From Chrysophaeum taylorii (taxonomy: Eukaryota > Sar > Pelagophyceae > Pelagomonadales > Pelagomonadaceae): DNA of 64,000 nucleotides. The number at the start of each line of letters is the position of its first letter. Positions within the stretch are counted from its first letter, which is position 1. The notes under the pieces were generated by a model. It was not told the DNA's origin. It saw only the letters and a program-made list of their open reading frames with translations, and did not search any database. Position numbers and translations under genes: made by a program. The stretch is from the NCBI GenBank assembly GCA_029834535.1, contig JAQMWT010000480.1, forward strand, positions 186,001 to 250,000, given 5' to 3'. This document shows, one piece after another, positions 53,566 to 64,000 of the stretch.

Positions 53566-54849
53566 ATGCCGTCCTGTTTTCGGGATGAGACCACTACTCC
53601 GCTGGTGGTGGCGACGCCGACGGCGAACGGTATTCCGGAGCGCGTGCCGCGTGCCAAGATATTGATGTGTACTTGCGCGCTCGTCTTCATTGGGTTTCTG
53701 AATGGCAGTCAGGACGTGACGTATCGTGTGATGAGTTTGTTGCCAACGCCGCCGATTGCCGCCTCGGCCATGCTAGTCAAGACGCTCCTTGGAACCCTAC
53801 CCTTTATCCCTTCAATGATGTGGACAAGTCCGCAGCAAGGCTCTCTCGATCGTTACTGGCCGGTCGCCCTTCGGCTTGCCTTGTGGAACTGCCTGAGCGG
53901 TAAGTCTCCGTCCGCTCCCACTTCGCGAGCACATAGCGCGGTGCGTGTAGGTGTGTGCATCTATGCCGGGATAGCGCGAACAGACGCATCACGCGCTGCG
54001 TTTTTGCTGCAACTCGCCGTCGTGGCGACACCCGTGCTCGAGTGGGTGGTTCTCAAGCGTAGCCAACCGGCGATCATCTGGCTAGGCGCGTTGATGGCTT
54101 TGCTTGGCGTGTCACTCCTTACTTCTCCTACCGAAGTGCACCATCGCAGTAGTAATCAACGCGATTTCGCATCGTCGTTGGCTGGTGATTTTCTCGTGAC
54201 GCTTGGCGCCGTACTCATGGCCATGTATCTCGTGACGACCGCGGGTATCTCCTCCGACGCCGACCCGGCCCGAGTCCAGGCCATCAAGTACTTCTTTTCG
54301 CTCGTCTTCTATACCGCGTGGGCCCTCATCAGTCCAATGTTTTGCCGTGAGGATACTCGCTCCATTGCCGCAGGCTGGAGCGACCCGAGATCCTGGGCTC
54401 TTATGCTGTACGGTGCGTTAATTGCGAAGTGTCTCCCACCACCCAACGTGCTGAACGCAGGATCGTGGATTCCGGGTTCGTTCGCAGATGTGCTGCAGCA
54501 ATGGGCGCAGGCACACGTCCGAGCAAGTGAGCGAGTCAGACTTTTTGTCGATCACGAGTCTCTTCCGTTGACAGGCGAAGCTTCGCTTCTTCTCGCGTCA
54601 GAGCCGGTCTGGGCACTCCTCATCGCCGTACCACTTCTCGGCGAGCACTTGTGCGCTTACGAACTCGTTGGTGGGCTTCTGATTTTATCAGCAGCTGCGT
54701 TGGCGAGCGGCGTGTGCGCACAACTGCCCGCCGGAGAACAGAATCAGCAGGGAAGTTCGATCGCAATCTCCGTTGAGGCCGGCGTCGTCGTCAAAGAACC
54801 ACATCGCACATTCGAGATACGCCCGATACAACAACCACACTCGTTGTGA
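53566..54849 (+). CDS. DMT/EamA-family membrane transporter
   Basis: Ten-helix drug/metabolite transporter with two EamA repeats. The frame 53566-54849 is open throughout, but three segments inside it are clear GT-AG introns whose removal restores the family pattern: 53900-53950 (51 nt, gtaagt...gtgtag), 54413-54460 (48 nt, gtgcgt...acgcag) and 54527-54574 (48 nt, gtgagc...tgacag). All are multiples of three with no in-frame stop. The spliced protein is about 378 aa. Seen: a first helix ILMCTCALVFIGFLNG, first EamA end ARTDASRAAFLLQLAVVATP, WLGALMALLGVSLL, and second EamA end ASLLLASEPVWALLIAVPLL then GEHL, which aligns with the family only when intron 3 is removed. EamA proteins export or exchange amino acids, nucleotide sugars or metabolites; the substrate is unknown. 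Confidence 0.85.
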   Translation: MPSCFRDETTTPLVVATPTANGIPERVPRAKILMCTCALVFIGFLNGSQDVTYRVMSLLPTPPIAASAMLVKTLLGTLPFIPSMMWTSPQQGSLDRYWPVALRLALWNCLSGKSPSAPTSRAHSAVRVGVCIYAGIARTDASRAAFLLQLAVVATPVLEWVVLKRSQPAIIWLGALMALLGVSLLTSPTEVHHRSSNQRDFASSLAGDFLVTLGAVLMAMYLVTTAGISSDADPARVQAIKYFFSLVFYTAWALISPMFCREDTRSIAAGWSDPRSWALMLYGALIAKCLPPPNVLNAGSWIPGSFADVLQQWAQAHVRASERVRLFVDHESLPLTGEASLLLASEPVWALLIAVPLLGEHLCAYELVGGLLILSAAALASGVCAQLPAGEQNQQGSSIAISVEAGVVVKEPHRTFEIRPIQQPHSL

Positions 54850-54919
54850 AACCTTTTTTTAGGCCCCTATATATAAACACCAACCTTGTTTCCGGCGGGA
54901 TTATATAATAGAAACAAAG

Positions 54920-55122
54920 TGCAGAGCATTTAGCATGCAGTGGTAAGTCACCTGGGAAACCATCCCGTCTCATCATGAACGCCTGGAAGTTTTTAATTCG
55001 TGGAATTAAAGGCATGTTCCCTATATACTCAGAACACGACAGGCGGCATCTAGAACTACACGAGAAAGGCTAAGTGTATAGTGCTACATACCTCGGGACG
55101 CGCTAGACCATGATGATGAGCT
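54920..55122 (-). repeat. Partial solo LTR of the copia B family
   Basis: On the minus strand this follows the 3' two thirds of the B LTR (tctcgtgtagttctagatg ... ctctgca) with one locally different stretch. No internal element sequence adjoins it. It lies 70 bp after the transporter stop codon and abuts a family R tail. Confidence 0.85.
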
Positions 55123-55151
55123 TGAGCGCAAATCCTTACTACTAATCGACA

Positions 55152-57001
55152 GATGTTTGTTTGTTTGTCTTTAAATGTCGACTGCTAAGAGGGGGGTGTG
55201 TGTGGGGAGCATGAAGGATGTGGGTGGGTTTGTTGGGTAGGAGGGACGTGCCTGACGGGCGGAGATAAGTACGCGGGACCTAGTCGGGGTCATCGCCGAG
55301 TCGTGGGGCAGGCGAAGAGAGGACGGGCCCCGCCCGTAGGTCGTACGCATGCTGCCGCCGGACGTATGTGCGACGAAGGGTGACGTCCTGCTGGGATCGG
55401 GCGGCCTGGGTGAGGTTCCCCGAGGCGGCGACATGGGTGAGGGCGGCGAAGGCACAGCGAGCCCGGCCTAATGCGTTGGCGATCCCCCACACACGGTAGA
55501 TGCGGCGAGTTTGGGCCGCCTTTGCCTCTGTGAAGTTGGCGCAGCCGCTTGCCACCCAGGTTCGCGCAGCGATGCGCTCTGCGCATGTTTGGGCGAGAGC
55601 GTGGCACGCCGCGCTGGCCTCACCGAAGGCACCAAAGACGATGCCGGCGACGGTGCCGTAGCTACGTAGCAGCTGTTCGACAGGGCCCAAGAAGCCAGGC
55701 GGTGGTGCTGTACCCGGCTGGGGGATGATGGCGTCGATGCCGCTGGCGTGAGCGAGGTATTCGGAGTGGACTTGCGCTGCGCGCCGATCGACAGGCGACG
55801 GGTGGGAGGGATGGAGGGCGTGGGCAGTGTATAACGAACCCCAAGCGAGGGTTTTGATGTCGTAGAGTTGCTCCTTGTTGTCGAGCGTGGTGAGGATGTC
55901 TGGGACGACGTGGCGACGGGCGAGATTGCCTCGGTGCCGGCCGTAGAGGCGCGTGCGAATGGTAGGGGCGACGACGTTAGCAAAGATGCCGAAAACCTCG
56001 GACAGGGCTGGGATGACGGCCTCTTTGACGCTGCAGAGGACGCAGTCGAGCTGGCCGTCATGCCAGGTGGTCCGCGCTCCTCCACGGTTGACAAGGTTGG
56101 CCTGCGTGAGAAGCACCTTGCCGTGAGCGTCGAGAACGACGTCAGTGCCCAGAATGCGAGTGCCCACGAGGCCCGAACAAGCTGGAGAGGTGTAGCCAAA
56201 GTACTGGGCACACATCTCAGCCCAGCAGCGGTTGGGGATTTGAAGGGCGGAGCTGGGCCACGAGCTGATGAACGTGGTCGAGAAGCGATCCCAGGAGGAC
56301 GCCGCTACTCGAAGTGCATCGGTGATGGGAAGGGTGGCCGCAAGGCGCTGGAGTGCAGTGGCCCGAGCTGTCTCGCGCTGGGGGGTTAGAGCACGCTGGA
56401 GTTGGGGTATGAGCACGGGTGTCGAGATGGTGGGGTCGACGAGGACGCCCATGGAGACAAATTCGTGGGAGAGAGGACCGTCGACGAGATGAACGTTGGC
56501 GGGGTCGCCGGAACCAGCGCCGCCGTGGAAAGCCAGCGTGGTACGGAGATCAGCCCGAAGTCCGTCCCACGCAGTCTCGAGTGCTCGCCCCAGGCGGCAA
56601 CCGGATGCGAGGAGGTGGTGCCAACGGTGCAACTCGTTACCTGTGTGAAAAGAAGTGGCACCCAGGACCGAGGCGAGGCGGGGGAGGTGGCCAGGGACCT
56701 CCAACGCACCCGTAGGATCGCGAAGGTCGACGTTGTTTGTATGTCTTTAAATGTCGACTGCTAAGAGGGGGGTGTGTGTGGGGAGCATGAAGGATGTGGG
56801 TGGGTTTGTGGGGTAGGAGGGATGTGCCTGACGGGCGGAGATAAGTACGCGGGACCTAGTCGGGGTCAGTTTGTTTGTCTTTAAATGTCGACTGCTAAGA
56901 GGGGGGTGTGTGTGGGGAGCATGAAGGATGTGGGTGGGTTTGTGGGGTAGGAGGGATGTGCCTGACGGGCGGAGATAAGTACGCGGGACCTAGTCGGGGT
57001 C
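55152..57001 (-). mobile_element. Family R repeat element, copy 2
   Basis: Minus-strand element: body with ORF (55280-56704 and its 5' flank to about 56733), one tail unit 3' of the ORF (55152-55290) and two tandem tail units 5' of it (about 56737-56868 and 56873-57001). The 130-bp units are almost identical, each starting ccccgactaggtcccgcgta and ending gcagtcgacatttaaagaca. The body is longer than copy 1 at the 5' end, yet still starts without a clear UTR. The same tail at both ends gives a direct-repeat layout although the element is not an LTR retrotransposon by content. Confidence 0.7.
55280..56704 (-). CDS. Family R ORF, PD-(D/E)XK nuclease-like, longer copy
   Basis: 474 aa from the first in-frame ATG. 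It extends about 85 aa further at the N-terminus than copy 1 (RLASVLGATSFHTGNELHRW). The nuclease-like core is HVVPDILTTLDNKEQLYDIK, with PD and DIK at a spacing usual for PD-(D/E)XK enzymes, followed by the VDRRAAQVHSEYLAHA and VAGIVFGAFGEASAACHAL blocks. The alternative frame at the very end (55171-55455) matches the C-terminus of copy 1, so one of the copies has a frame change near the end. No reverse transcriptase or transposase motif is seen in this ORF. Host function is unlikely given the repeat context. Confidence 0.6.
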   Translation of the reverse strand: MEVPGHLPRLASVLGATSFHTGNELHRWHHLLASGCRLGRALETAWDGLRADLRTTLAFHGGAGSGDPANVHLVDGPLSHEFVSMGVLVDPTISTPVLIPQLQRALTPQRETARATALQRLAATLPITDALRVAASSWDRFSTTFISSWPSSALQIPNRCWAEMCAQYFGYTSPACSGLVGTRILGTDVVLDAHGKVLLTQANLVNRGGARTTWHDGQLDCVLCSVKEAVIPALSEVFGIFANVVAPTIRTRLYGRHRGNLARRHVVPDILTTLDNKEQLYDIKTLAWGSLYTAHALHPSHPSPVDRRAAQVHSEYLAHASGIDAIIPQPGTAPPPGFLGPVEQLLRSYGTVAGIVFGAFGEASAACHALAQTCAERIAARTWVASGCANFTEAKAAQTRRIYRVWGIANALGRARCAFAALTHVAASGNLTQAARSQQDVTLRRTYVRRQHAYDLRAGPVLSSPAPRLGDDPD

Positions 57002-57034
57002 CCCGATTCAGGGTAAGGATCAGGTAGGCCCGCG

Positions 57035-57600
57035 AGCCAGGCATTGATCCCCCAAGCCGTCTACGGCGACCTTGCAGACTATTTCCACGACCCGCGGCGG
57101 CTCTTTCAGCGCGCCATTCTCACGCCCCGTCGAAACGATGTTGTCGATGCTGACAACGCGCGCATGACCACGGCCTTTCCCGGAGACGAGGCGTCGGAGT
57201 TCTTTTCGGCAGACTAGGTTGGGTCGGAAGACGACGCCTCGCTCTTTACAGTAGAGTTTTCAACTCCCTGACAACCAACGGCATGCTGACTTTGAGCGCG
57301 AGCTTAAGGTCTTCGCAACCTCGACCCGTCGCACGGCCACTGCAACGGTACCAGATGCATGATCGATCGTGTCGTTGTCACCGAGGCTCCTCGAACCATC
57401 ATCCCTTAAGGCCCGCCGACGCCAAACGATCAACAAGAGCCAGGGCCAGACGCCCCGCGAGGTCGGCGTCCTCTTGCCCAAGCCCGTCTTCTGCCACGTC
57501 CAGCTCTACGTGGCTCTCTGTCGATCGGCAACCCCGAGGATATACTCTTCTGAGTCGATGACTCCACCCTACCCCACACGTGCTGCGCAATACCGATAAG
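57035..57600 (+). pseudogene. Helitron PIF1-like helicase remnant
   Basis: In shifting frames it shows the order of the C-terminal part of a Helitron Rep/Hel helicase: VYGDLADYFHDPRRLFQRAI then LTPRRNDVVDADNARM and FPGDEASEFFSAD; then NLDPSHGHCNGTRCM; then QTINKSQGQTPREVGVLLPK, PVF, and LYVALCR. These are the helicase segments before and including motifs V and VI. Frameshifts and stops separate them, and no Rep domain is seen, so it is a dead 5'-truncated fragment. Confidence 0.75.
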
Positions 57601-57619
57601 CCCCCACCCGGCGTCTACA

Positions 57620-57975
57620 CGCGCACTGTAGGTGAACTTACTGGGACCAGGTGGACTTACTGGGGGTAGAGATTGGGACTAGGTGAACTGAGTGACCAGG
57701 TGAACTTACTGGGACCATGTGAGCTTACTGGGGTTTTTAGAGTAAACTCAAAGGTTGGCGGCGCGTGCGGATTAAAGCAGCTTGGATTGGCGGGGGTGAG
57801 AGCGACGAGCTCAAAGGAGAGTGGGGTGAGTGGGTGTGAGCACGAGTGGGTTTCCGCCGAACTTACTGGGGTTAGAGATTGGGACTAGGTGAACTTACTG
57901 ACCAGGTGAACGTAACGGGAACAGGTGAACTTACTGCGGTTAGAGATTGGGACTAGGTGAACTTACTGGCCTGCA
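57620..57975. repeat. Minisatellite-like array (gaccaggtgaacttactggg)
   Basis: About ten imperfect units of 20-35 bp, built from accaggtgaacttactggga and gttagagattgggactaggt, interrupted by about 110 bp of other sequence (57725-57860). The array abuts the B2 LTR piece. Confidence 0.8.
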
Positions 57976-60900
57976 CTTGTCAGAGGACTAATTGACTCTG
58001 TAGAAAGGAAGAATAAGGGTAAGGAAGAGATCACGTTCTCAACGGACGGATAAGGGTAAGAGGCATCAGATTTCTCTGCACCCCCTCGAGATGTCTTAAG
58101 CGCAAGGTGCGACTTTAGGACATCTCTTGAGAAAGATGATGATGAAGGAAAGAATAGGAGTATACAGTCTTGATGGTCGCAGAGGTCACATACGAAGCAT
58201 CAAGAGTATAGAAGGAGTGTCTTTAAGGCTTTGGTTTGGTGGGGCTGAGAGTCGATTTGACGCTTTTGAACAGAACATTACGAAACACAGGTACAACAAA
58301 CAGTGTGTTAGGATTATCTGAGGTGAGGTGGTAGATGTCGTTACCGGTTCGAGAGTGTTGGAATCATCGTCAGCTTCTGCTGTAAGGTGGTGAACACCAA
58401 TAGCTGAATGATGTGGTGCCATGTGAAATGTGAGTGCAAGTAGAGCATTCTGTATGGATGGCAAAAGAGAATCTAGTTGTAAGAAGTCCAGTTGGTTTTC
58501 CAAGAAGTTGGACTTGGCGAACGGATCCGTGAAGATAGAAGAGTTTCCTGGAGCATGTTCGACTTGTTGACGCAAGACGTCGAAATCAGCAAGCGAAGCA
58601 GAAGACGTAGGATGTGACGATGGCGAAGATATCTCCAGAGTAGGGTCTGGTGTGGAATGTAAGTAGTTTAACGACGTTTCGGTCAACACATGCTGTGTAA
58701 GTGAAGGGATTTCCCGTTTAAAAAGCGCAGAAAGTCTTGATGTTCTGCCTGAGTGTAAGTGAGGCCGAACATAACATCCAGGAGTGACGGCGGTTTTGTA
58801 TCATCTGAGGATGATACGTAGTCGTCAAGATGTTGTACCCACGATTGGGCAACAGTAGTAACCACATGCTGGAATTTGGATTGCTTGAACATAGCCTGAG
58901 CTTTGCGACTCTGTGTTCGAACAAGAGTCACAAGGAAATTAAGATGCTCAAGGTGCATCTGTGTTATAAGCCGAAGATCCAGTGCGAATGGCAATTGTGT
59001 GGTGGGATCTGTTGTGGCTAGAGCGGATACGGACAAGACCAAGTTAACAAATGGCGGGTGTTCAGCTAGCATACTTGTCAAAAGAGTATATAACTCCCTT
59101 GGCAAATGATAGATGCGTATGAGGGTAGCGCGTATATGACCAGCTGAGCGCGCATCACTAGGGAATTGGAAAGAAGTATCATTGCGAGCATATACGGTAG
59201 GTTGTCCTCGCTCATACACAGCATAGTCCATGCTGAGGCCGTCCTGGAACGTCAGCGACTGAGGTGAGGCATGCACGGCTGGTGTCGGTGCAACCGCAGC
59301 AGCCTGTGTGGTAGCGGTAGTAGCAGTCATGGTTTGTCGCTTTTGCGACAACCTGGGGGGAGGTTCGGCCGTGGAGAGCGAGCGTGGGACTGTCCTTCGA
59401 ACGACTGGGGAGAAGCCGCGGCCACGGGAGTGCCAAGGAAGAGACATGAGCGACACTCACACGCACACAAAAAATTTCTGGCAAAAGAAGGTAGGGCGGC
59501 TAGTTTAACGACGTTGCGGTCACGAGTAGAGAGCGAAAAGTGGAGAACTCAGCAGCAAGTGGCTTTGTAAACCCATCAGCCACGTTTAACTTGCCGGGAA
59601 CATGATGGACTCGAATTTTCTGTAGCGAGATGTACTCACGGATCTTAAACCATCTGGTCGACAGTGCCTTGGAGCGCGAGGATCCATCTGGGTTATTAGA
59701 GGTGTGAACAGCAGCAGCATTGTCAGACAAGAGAGGGAGGCTTCTGATGAAGCGCATATCTTCAGCAATTGGGTTGTCATTGTCATCGAAGTCAACAGGA
59801 TCCGCGGTGTTCTCACCATTAACATTGTTGACGTAGAAGGTGGGGTTGACGACAAAGGAGAGTTCCAACAGCAGCTTGCGTATCCAAACAGCTTCATCAG
59901 CACGAATACTGAGGGCAATCAACTCAGCTTCGTGAGTTGAGCAGGAGACAATCGGTTGAAGCTTGCTTTTCCAACAAATAAGGCAGTTGAAAAGATAGAA
60001 GACAAACCCGGTGGTAGATTTCCTGTCTTCCTGTGCTAAGGAAGGAGCATTGTCAGCGTCGACCATGGCTACTAGGGGATCAAACTGTCCAGTGGATACA
60101 TCCTGCGGTTGGTAATCGACCACAGTAGAGAGATCGATTCTATTAGCGGAAACAGTCCGAAGGTGAGCTTCAATAGCATTACCTTTAGGATGGAACCAGA
60201 GGCGAAGTGGGCGGTTTTCCGGCTTCCTCGGGTAGCGGAGCAGGTGTTCTAGCATCTGGACATGAATGTACGTGGGTGCATGCATACCACGCGAACATCT
60301 GCCCAAGGCTTGCGAGAAGTCAGGTCTGCAGGCCACTTGCATGAACACCAGCCTGCCGAGGAGGGAGGCAAATTGCGAGTTGATGTACAACTCTGTTTCA
60401 GAGCTGGGAGTGCCATCTTTATACTTGAAGGACGAGGACATAGGATATTTAAGCGGAGTTAGTTGCTGCAAGACAGGATGATCAGCGAAGAGTTCATCAA
60501 GCTTGGCTTGCACATCCAGAGAAATGGATCCATCAGATGTGCGACACACACGCATGCCTAGGAGGGTATGGACAGGTTCAAACTGCTCTACAGCATACCG
60601 TTTGTGGAGGGCATCCTGTAACTCAGTACGAAGAGTGTCATCATTGGACACAATAACAATGTCGTCTACAGACAGACTGCATACGACGAACTTAGCATGT
60701 GCGGATACTCGAGCATATAGGCAAGAGTCCGAATGCAGGCGCTCGTAGCCAATGCTACGGAAGAAGCCGTCTATCTCTTTGTTCCAAAGAGATGGCGATT
60801 GCCGAAGTCCATAAAGTCACTTCAGCAGTTTCGGTAGGCGTCGGCCCTTGTACTTAGCGTCATCGGGGTCGATAAGCTTGATGCCGTCTGGTAACTGAAC

Positions 60901-63900
60901 ATAGACGTTGGCATCAACGTCAGACTGAACGAAGGCGTTCGGAACGTCTGCGTGGTAGACAGGCAATTGCTTGTATGCTGCAATAGCCAGTAGTACCCGG
61001 ATCGCGGTCATTGTGGGCATTGGGCTGAAGGTGCCAAAGAAATCGGCGCCAAGGGAGGCTAGAAAGCCACGTAGCACGAGGCGAGCCTTGTGCTTAACGT
61101 ATTTGCCTGCAGAGTCCGTTTTAATCTTCAGCACCATCCTACTGTCAATAGGATGAGAGACAATATGAAAGCTTGAAGCAGCCGAAGCAGACAATGTCGT
61201 GGAGTTCCTTGGCGATGGCCTTGAGGTAGGCGTGCCTGTCTTCAGGCGACATACCGTGGAGGCATTTGAGTTTACATTCGTCGATGGAAACGTCCGCTTC
61301 TTGGACCTTATATTCGTCAGGACCAACAGTGGCTGGTGAACTATAGTTTAACGGCGTTGCGGTCAAGGCAGTGTGCGCGACTTCGGGATAAGCGGAAACA
61401 GCGTCAGTAGGAGGGGTAGAGGAAGCAGATTCGAGTTGAATATGGATAGTAGGGTCGGCATGTAAGGTCTGAGTGATATACTCTGTAGAGACCAGAAGGT
61501 ATTCCTCCAAGTCAGACAGTGATGCAGAATTAGCGCCAAACTCGGGAGAGTTGTGATCGATAAAGCTGGTCGGCGCCAGATAAGTAAGTGCATACTGTAA
61601 TGAAGAGATGCCAAAGGCAGCAGCGTGCTCAGTGAACGCAGCTAAAAGAGGCTGAGGAATGGGGCGCGTAGGTGAACCATCAGCAGTTAGAAAGGTGGCG
61701 GCTGGGATGCTGGATGCGCACTTAGCGTGGGCAAAGTAACCATCGGCGTGAGGGTAACGGGCAAGTAGGTCAGTGCGCAACGGGAGAAGAAGACGAGCTA
61801 ACAACGCATGTTTCCCCTCTGAGCAGATAGCAGACCAGAGGATACCACCATTGACATGTAGGGCGGAGAGGGCGGGAAACTTAAACGTAATAAAGTGGTG
61901 GCGAAGATCCCAAGGGAAATCGGCGAGTTTGCCACCAGCGGCTTTGTAAGCACCAATAGTAGACGCTTGTAGCCGGGCTTGGATATTTTTCATGGAGGTT
62001 GCCTTGCGGTTGTTAGGTTGTTTGGAACCTGGGACAAGAATGAGGTCATCTTGTGCAAAAAGGTCTTTGTAAGAAGGAAGCAAGGGCGGCGGTGGCATAG
62101 AGCCAGAATCGTCGACGGGAGCGTCGGAAGGGGGAGGAGAAGCAGGAGCAGGGGACGAAGAAGGAGCGGAGGGAGGTGGAGAGTGCCCCCTCTGAGGATG
62201 AAGTGTCCGTGTCCCCCTCTGAATGAAATGGTCTTGGATAGCAGCGTGGGGTGTGAGCGAGAAAGGCGCGGGAGGAGCGTGAGGCGGAGGAGCAAGTTCA
62301 GGATCAGGAGTAGGATGCTGGAGCATGTAGAGGAATTGCAGCTTGGACGAAACACGGATTTGTCCGCTTTCAGGGTTGAGGACGACGTCGGCAATATGGT
62401 CAACACGTGGGGAGACGAGCGGGTTTTGCGCGTTGGTGCAACATAAAATTAAGTATTTGCGGCGGCACGGTTCCCACTTGTGGTGCTCGTGGGGTTCCAA
62501 TAGAAGGTAGCATTCAGCACCGAAGATCTTGAGCATGTCATGCTGGGGAGTGCTCAGTTGATTGTAGAGTAGCTGTTGCGGACTCAGGATAGCATGGTGA
62601 ATGCGCTCGAGCGTGGCGTTCGGGAGCAGGTTGTAACTTTGGATGGTTTGGATCACCGCCCATGGAAACATGATGGCTGGTTCCACGATCTTGGAGCCAC
62701 GATAATGAGCATTAAGGAGAGAGCGAAGGCGAGTTGAGGAGGCGGAGGCGATGAAGCCGATGGCTGACTCAATTCAGAGTTAAAGTGGTGCATGTACGGC
62801 GGGAAAGCGATGAGCTGAATGCCCTTATCGACGCGGTACGGGGAGGTAATGTGCTGGCTAAAGTAGGGCTTAAAGGCATCAGAGTAGAGGGTGCGCAGGT
62901 GCACGTTGAGTTGTGTACGACAAAAGTCATACACACAGTCCAGAGCTTGAGTGAACTCCGTGGCATTGGTGGTGCGTGTAAAGTATACCAAGAGAAACTT
63001 CGAGATAAGTTCTTTGAACACAACGATATGAGTGAAGCCTCCCCATTCTGACGGAATTGTCATATAGCCGCCGTCGCACGCCCAGACTTCGCCGGCTTTG
63101 TGAGTTTTCTCGAAAGAGGGCTTGGTCGGATTGAAGTGCTTGTGCGGGTGGCGTTTGTTATGCGCGATGCAGTCGGTGCATAAGTCGCGATACGGTAGAT
63201 CGGGGGCAGAGAAGCCAGGGCGAGCCAGTACGTTGGGGGCCTTGGCTGCAACGTCGTCGGGGCAGTGGTGCACCCGGTGGAAGCGATTGGCACGTTCTTT
63301 GGCGTTGAGGTATTCAGCAGATCCGTGTGCGAAGGATTTGCGAGGAATGGGATGAGCGGGGATATGACGTTTGCGCCGAACATCGAACTTGAGTTCGGTG
63401 TCCAAGGCAGGAGGTGGTGCGTCGTCATTCTGGTGCGCAGCAGGGTCACTTTGAGGTGCATCCTCGTCATCACACGGCATAGCGACTTCGTAGGACAAAG
63501 ACATATAGTCGACCCGCTTCGGTCGCAGTTGCTGAGACGTCATGAAGGCTTGTGCCAAAGAGAGGTGCATTGTGCGCATGGTGGATGCCGGATCGGGTCA
63601 TGAAGGTGGATACATAGGATTTCTTCATCACGGCAGCAGGATGTTGGAAGGTAGGGTCCAACATAAGATTTTAATATCGGCAACGAGGAGCGAAAGGTGC
63701 TTGTACAGGTGCTGTACGTACCGGCAGGACATTGCTGAGCATGTCGCAGCGGTCGTGGCGAAGAGACAAGAGGAAAGATCCTGTTGTTTGGTGTGGTTGT
63801 TAGCACGAATCAACTCCGGTCGAGTGGGATAGCGCCCGTTGCGAGGGTCGAGTAAGACGTGTTTGCATATCCGGACGGTGGGCAATGGAGCAAGCATGGA

Positions 63901-64000
63901 GTGGATTTTAGAGCCGAGTTTGCGGTCACTTCCACGAAGACCCTATATAGCTTATGTGATAAGTGGTGATCTTCCAGAGCAAAATGAAACCTTGTAGTCG
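57976..64000 (-). mobile_element. Copia-type LTR retrotransposon B2 (runs off window)
   Basis: Fossil element on the minus strand, same family as B1. At its 3' end is part of the LTR (57976-58080), preceded by the ccccctc complement of the purine tract. Going upstream: the extra ORF after pol (58186-59456), RNase H and distal RT (59500-60651, SCSTHEAELIALSIRADEAV, RVHHVPGKLNVADGF), proximal RT (60817-61326, KARLVLRGF, ADVPNAFVQSDVDANVYVQL), a connecting region (61145-62686), and integrase (62653-63579, HHCPDD...CTDC, WACDGGYM) to the window edge. The segment that would hold protease and the methyltransferase-like domain lies beyond 64000. It looks broken, with several breaks, but preserves an RT region more fully than B1. 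Confidence 0.88.
58186..59456 (-). other. Extra ORF after pol in copia B2 (ORF3)
   Basis: Counterpart of 38423-40694 in B1: the same basic N-terminus (MSLMSLPWHSRGRG), SLTFQDGLSMDYAVYERGQP, LALDLRLITQMHLEHLNFLV-type helix and LDVMFGLTYT segment. Shorter than in B1. Its presence in both copies at the same site shows it belongs to the family and is not a chance capture in one copy. Confidence 0.75.

Noticed and set aside
1-64000. CRISPR array, rRNA or tRNA genes
   Set aside because: No regularly spaced repeats with unique spacers and no rRNA core sequences seen; tRNA-like matches are only the retroelement primer sites.

Overview
The window is nuclear DNA of a eukaryotic microbe that has, or had, motile cilia. 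The evidence is a cilia/flagella-associated protein of the CFAP47 type, GC-rich host genes, standard-code stops, very small GT-AG introns (38 to 115 nt by my reading) and an initiator-tRNA primed retroelement. I cannot name the lineage. A protist alga or related flagellate fits best, and a stramenopile-like genome is possible but unproven.

Layout. 1-8208: two copies of one Ty1/copia family (A1 on +, A2 on -) lie tail to tail, with a 5'-truncated LINE copy inserted near their junction. 8353-11501: an HSF-type transcription factor (+) and a bacterial-type carbamoyltransferase (-) converge. 11492-13664: a poorly described repeat family (here family R) with a 3' tail unit at both ends and an ORF carrying a PD-(D/E)XK-like signature. 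14066-28945: the host gene core, with a 9.66-kb single-exon CFAP47-like gene (-), a divergent PH-like membrane protein gene (+) only 106 bp away, and a five-exon PUS10 gene (+). 30645-41171: a 10.5-kb copia-type element (B1) with 314-bp LTRs, TSD TGGAT, a primer site matching the anticodon arm of initiator tRNA, a DNA cytosine-methyltransferase-like domain between protease and integrase, and an extra ORF after pol. 41601-44290: a six-exon LETM1 gene (-). 44490-48100: a TA-flanked foldback/MITE holding a short copia copy (A3). 48300-50275: remnants of hAT transposase and other repeats. 52024-54849: an LRR gene (-) and a DMT/EamA transporter gene (+). 54920-57600: an LTR fragment, the second family R copy (-) and a Helitron helicase remnant. 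57976-64000: a second B-family copia element (B2, -) running off the right end.

The host genes are unrelated housekeeping, ciliary and membrane functions, with no operon logic. About half to two thirds of the window is mobile DNA, much of it nested: LINE in copia, copia in MITE, LINE-derived element in the family R tail. The most noteworthy items are the methyltransferase-like domain in the B-family copia element, the R elements with a nuclease-like ORF and tail units at both ends, and the set of tiny introns, some of which are multiples of three and stop-free.
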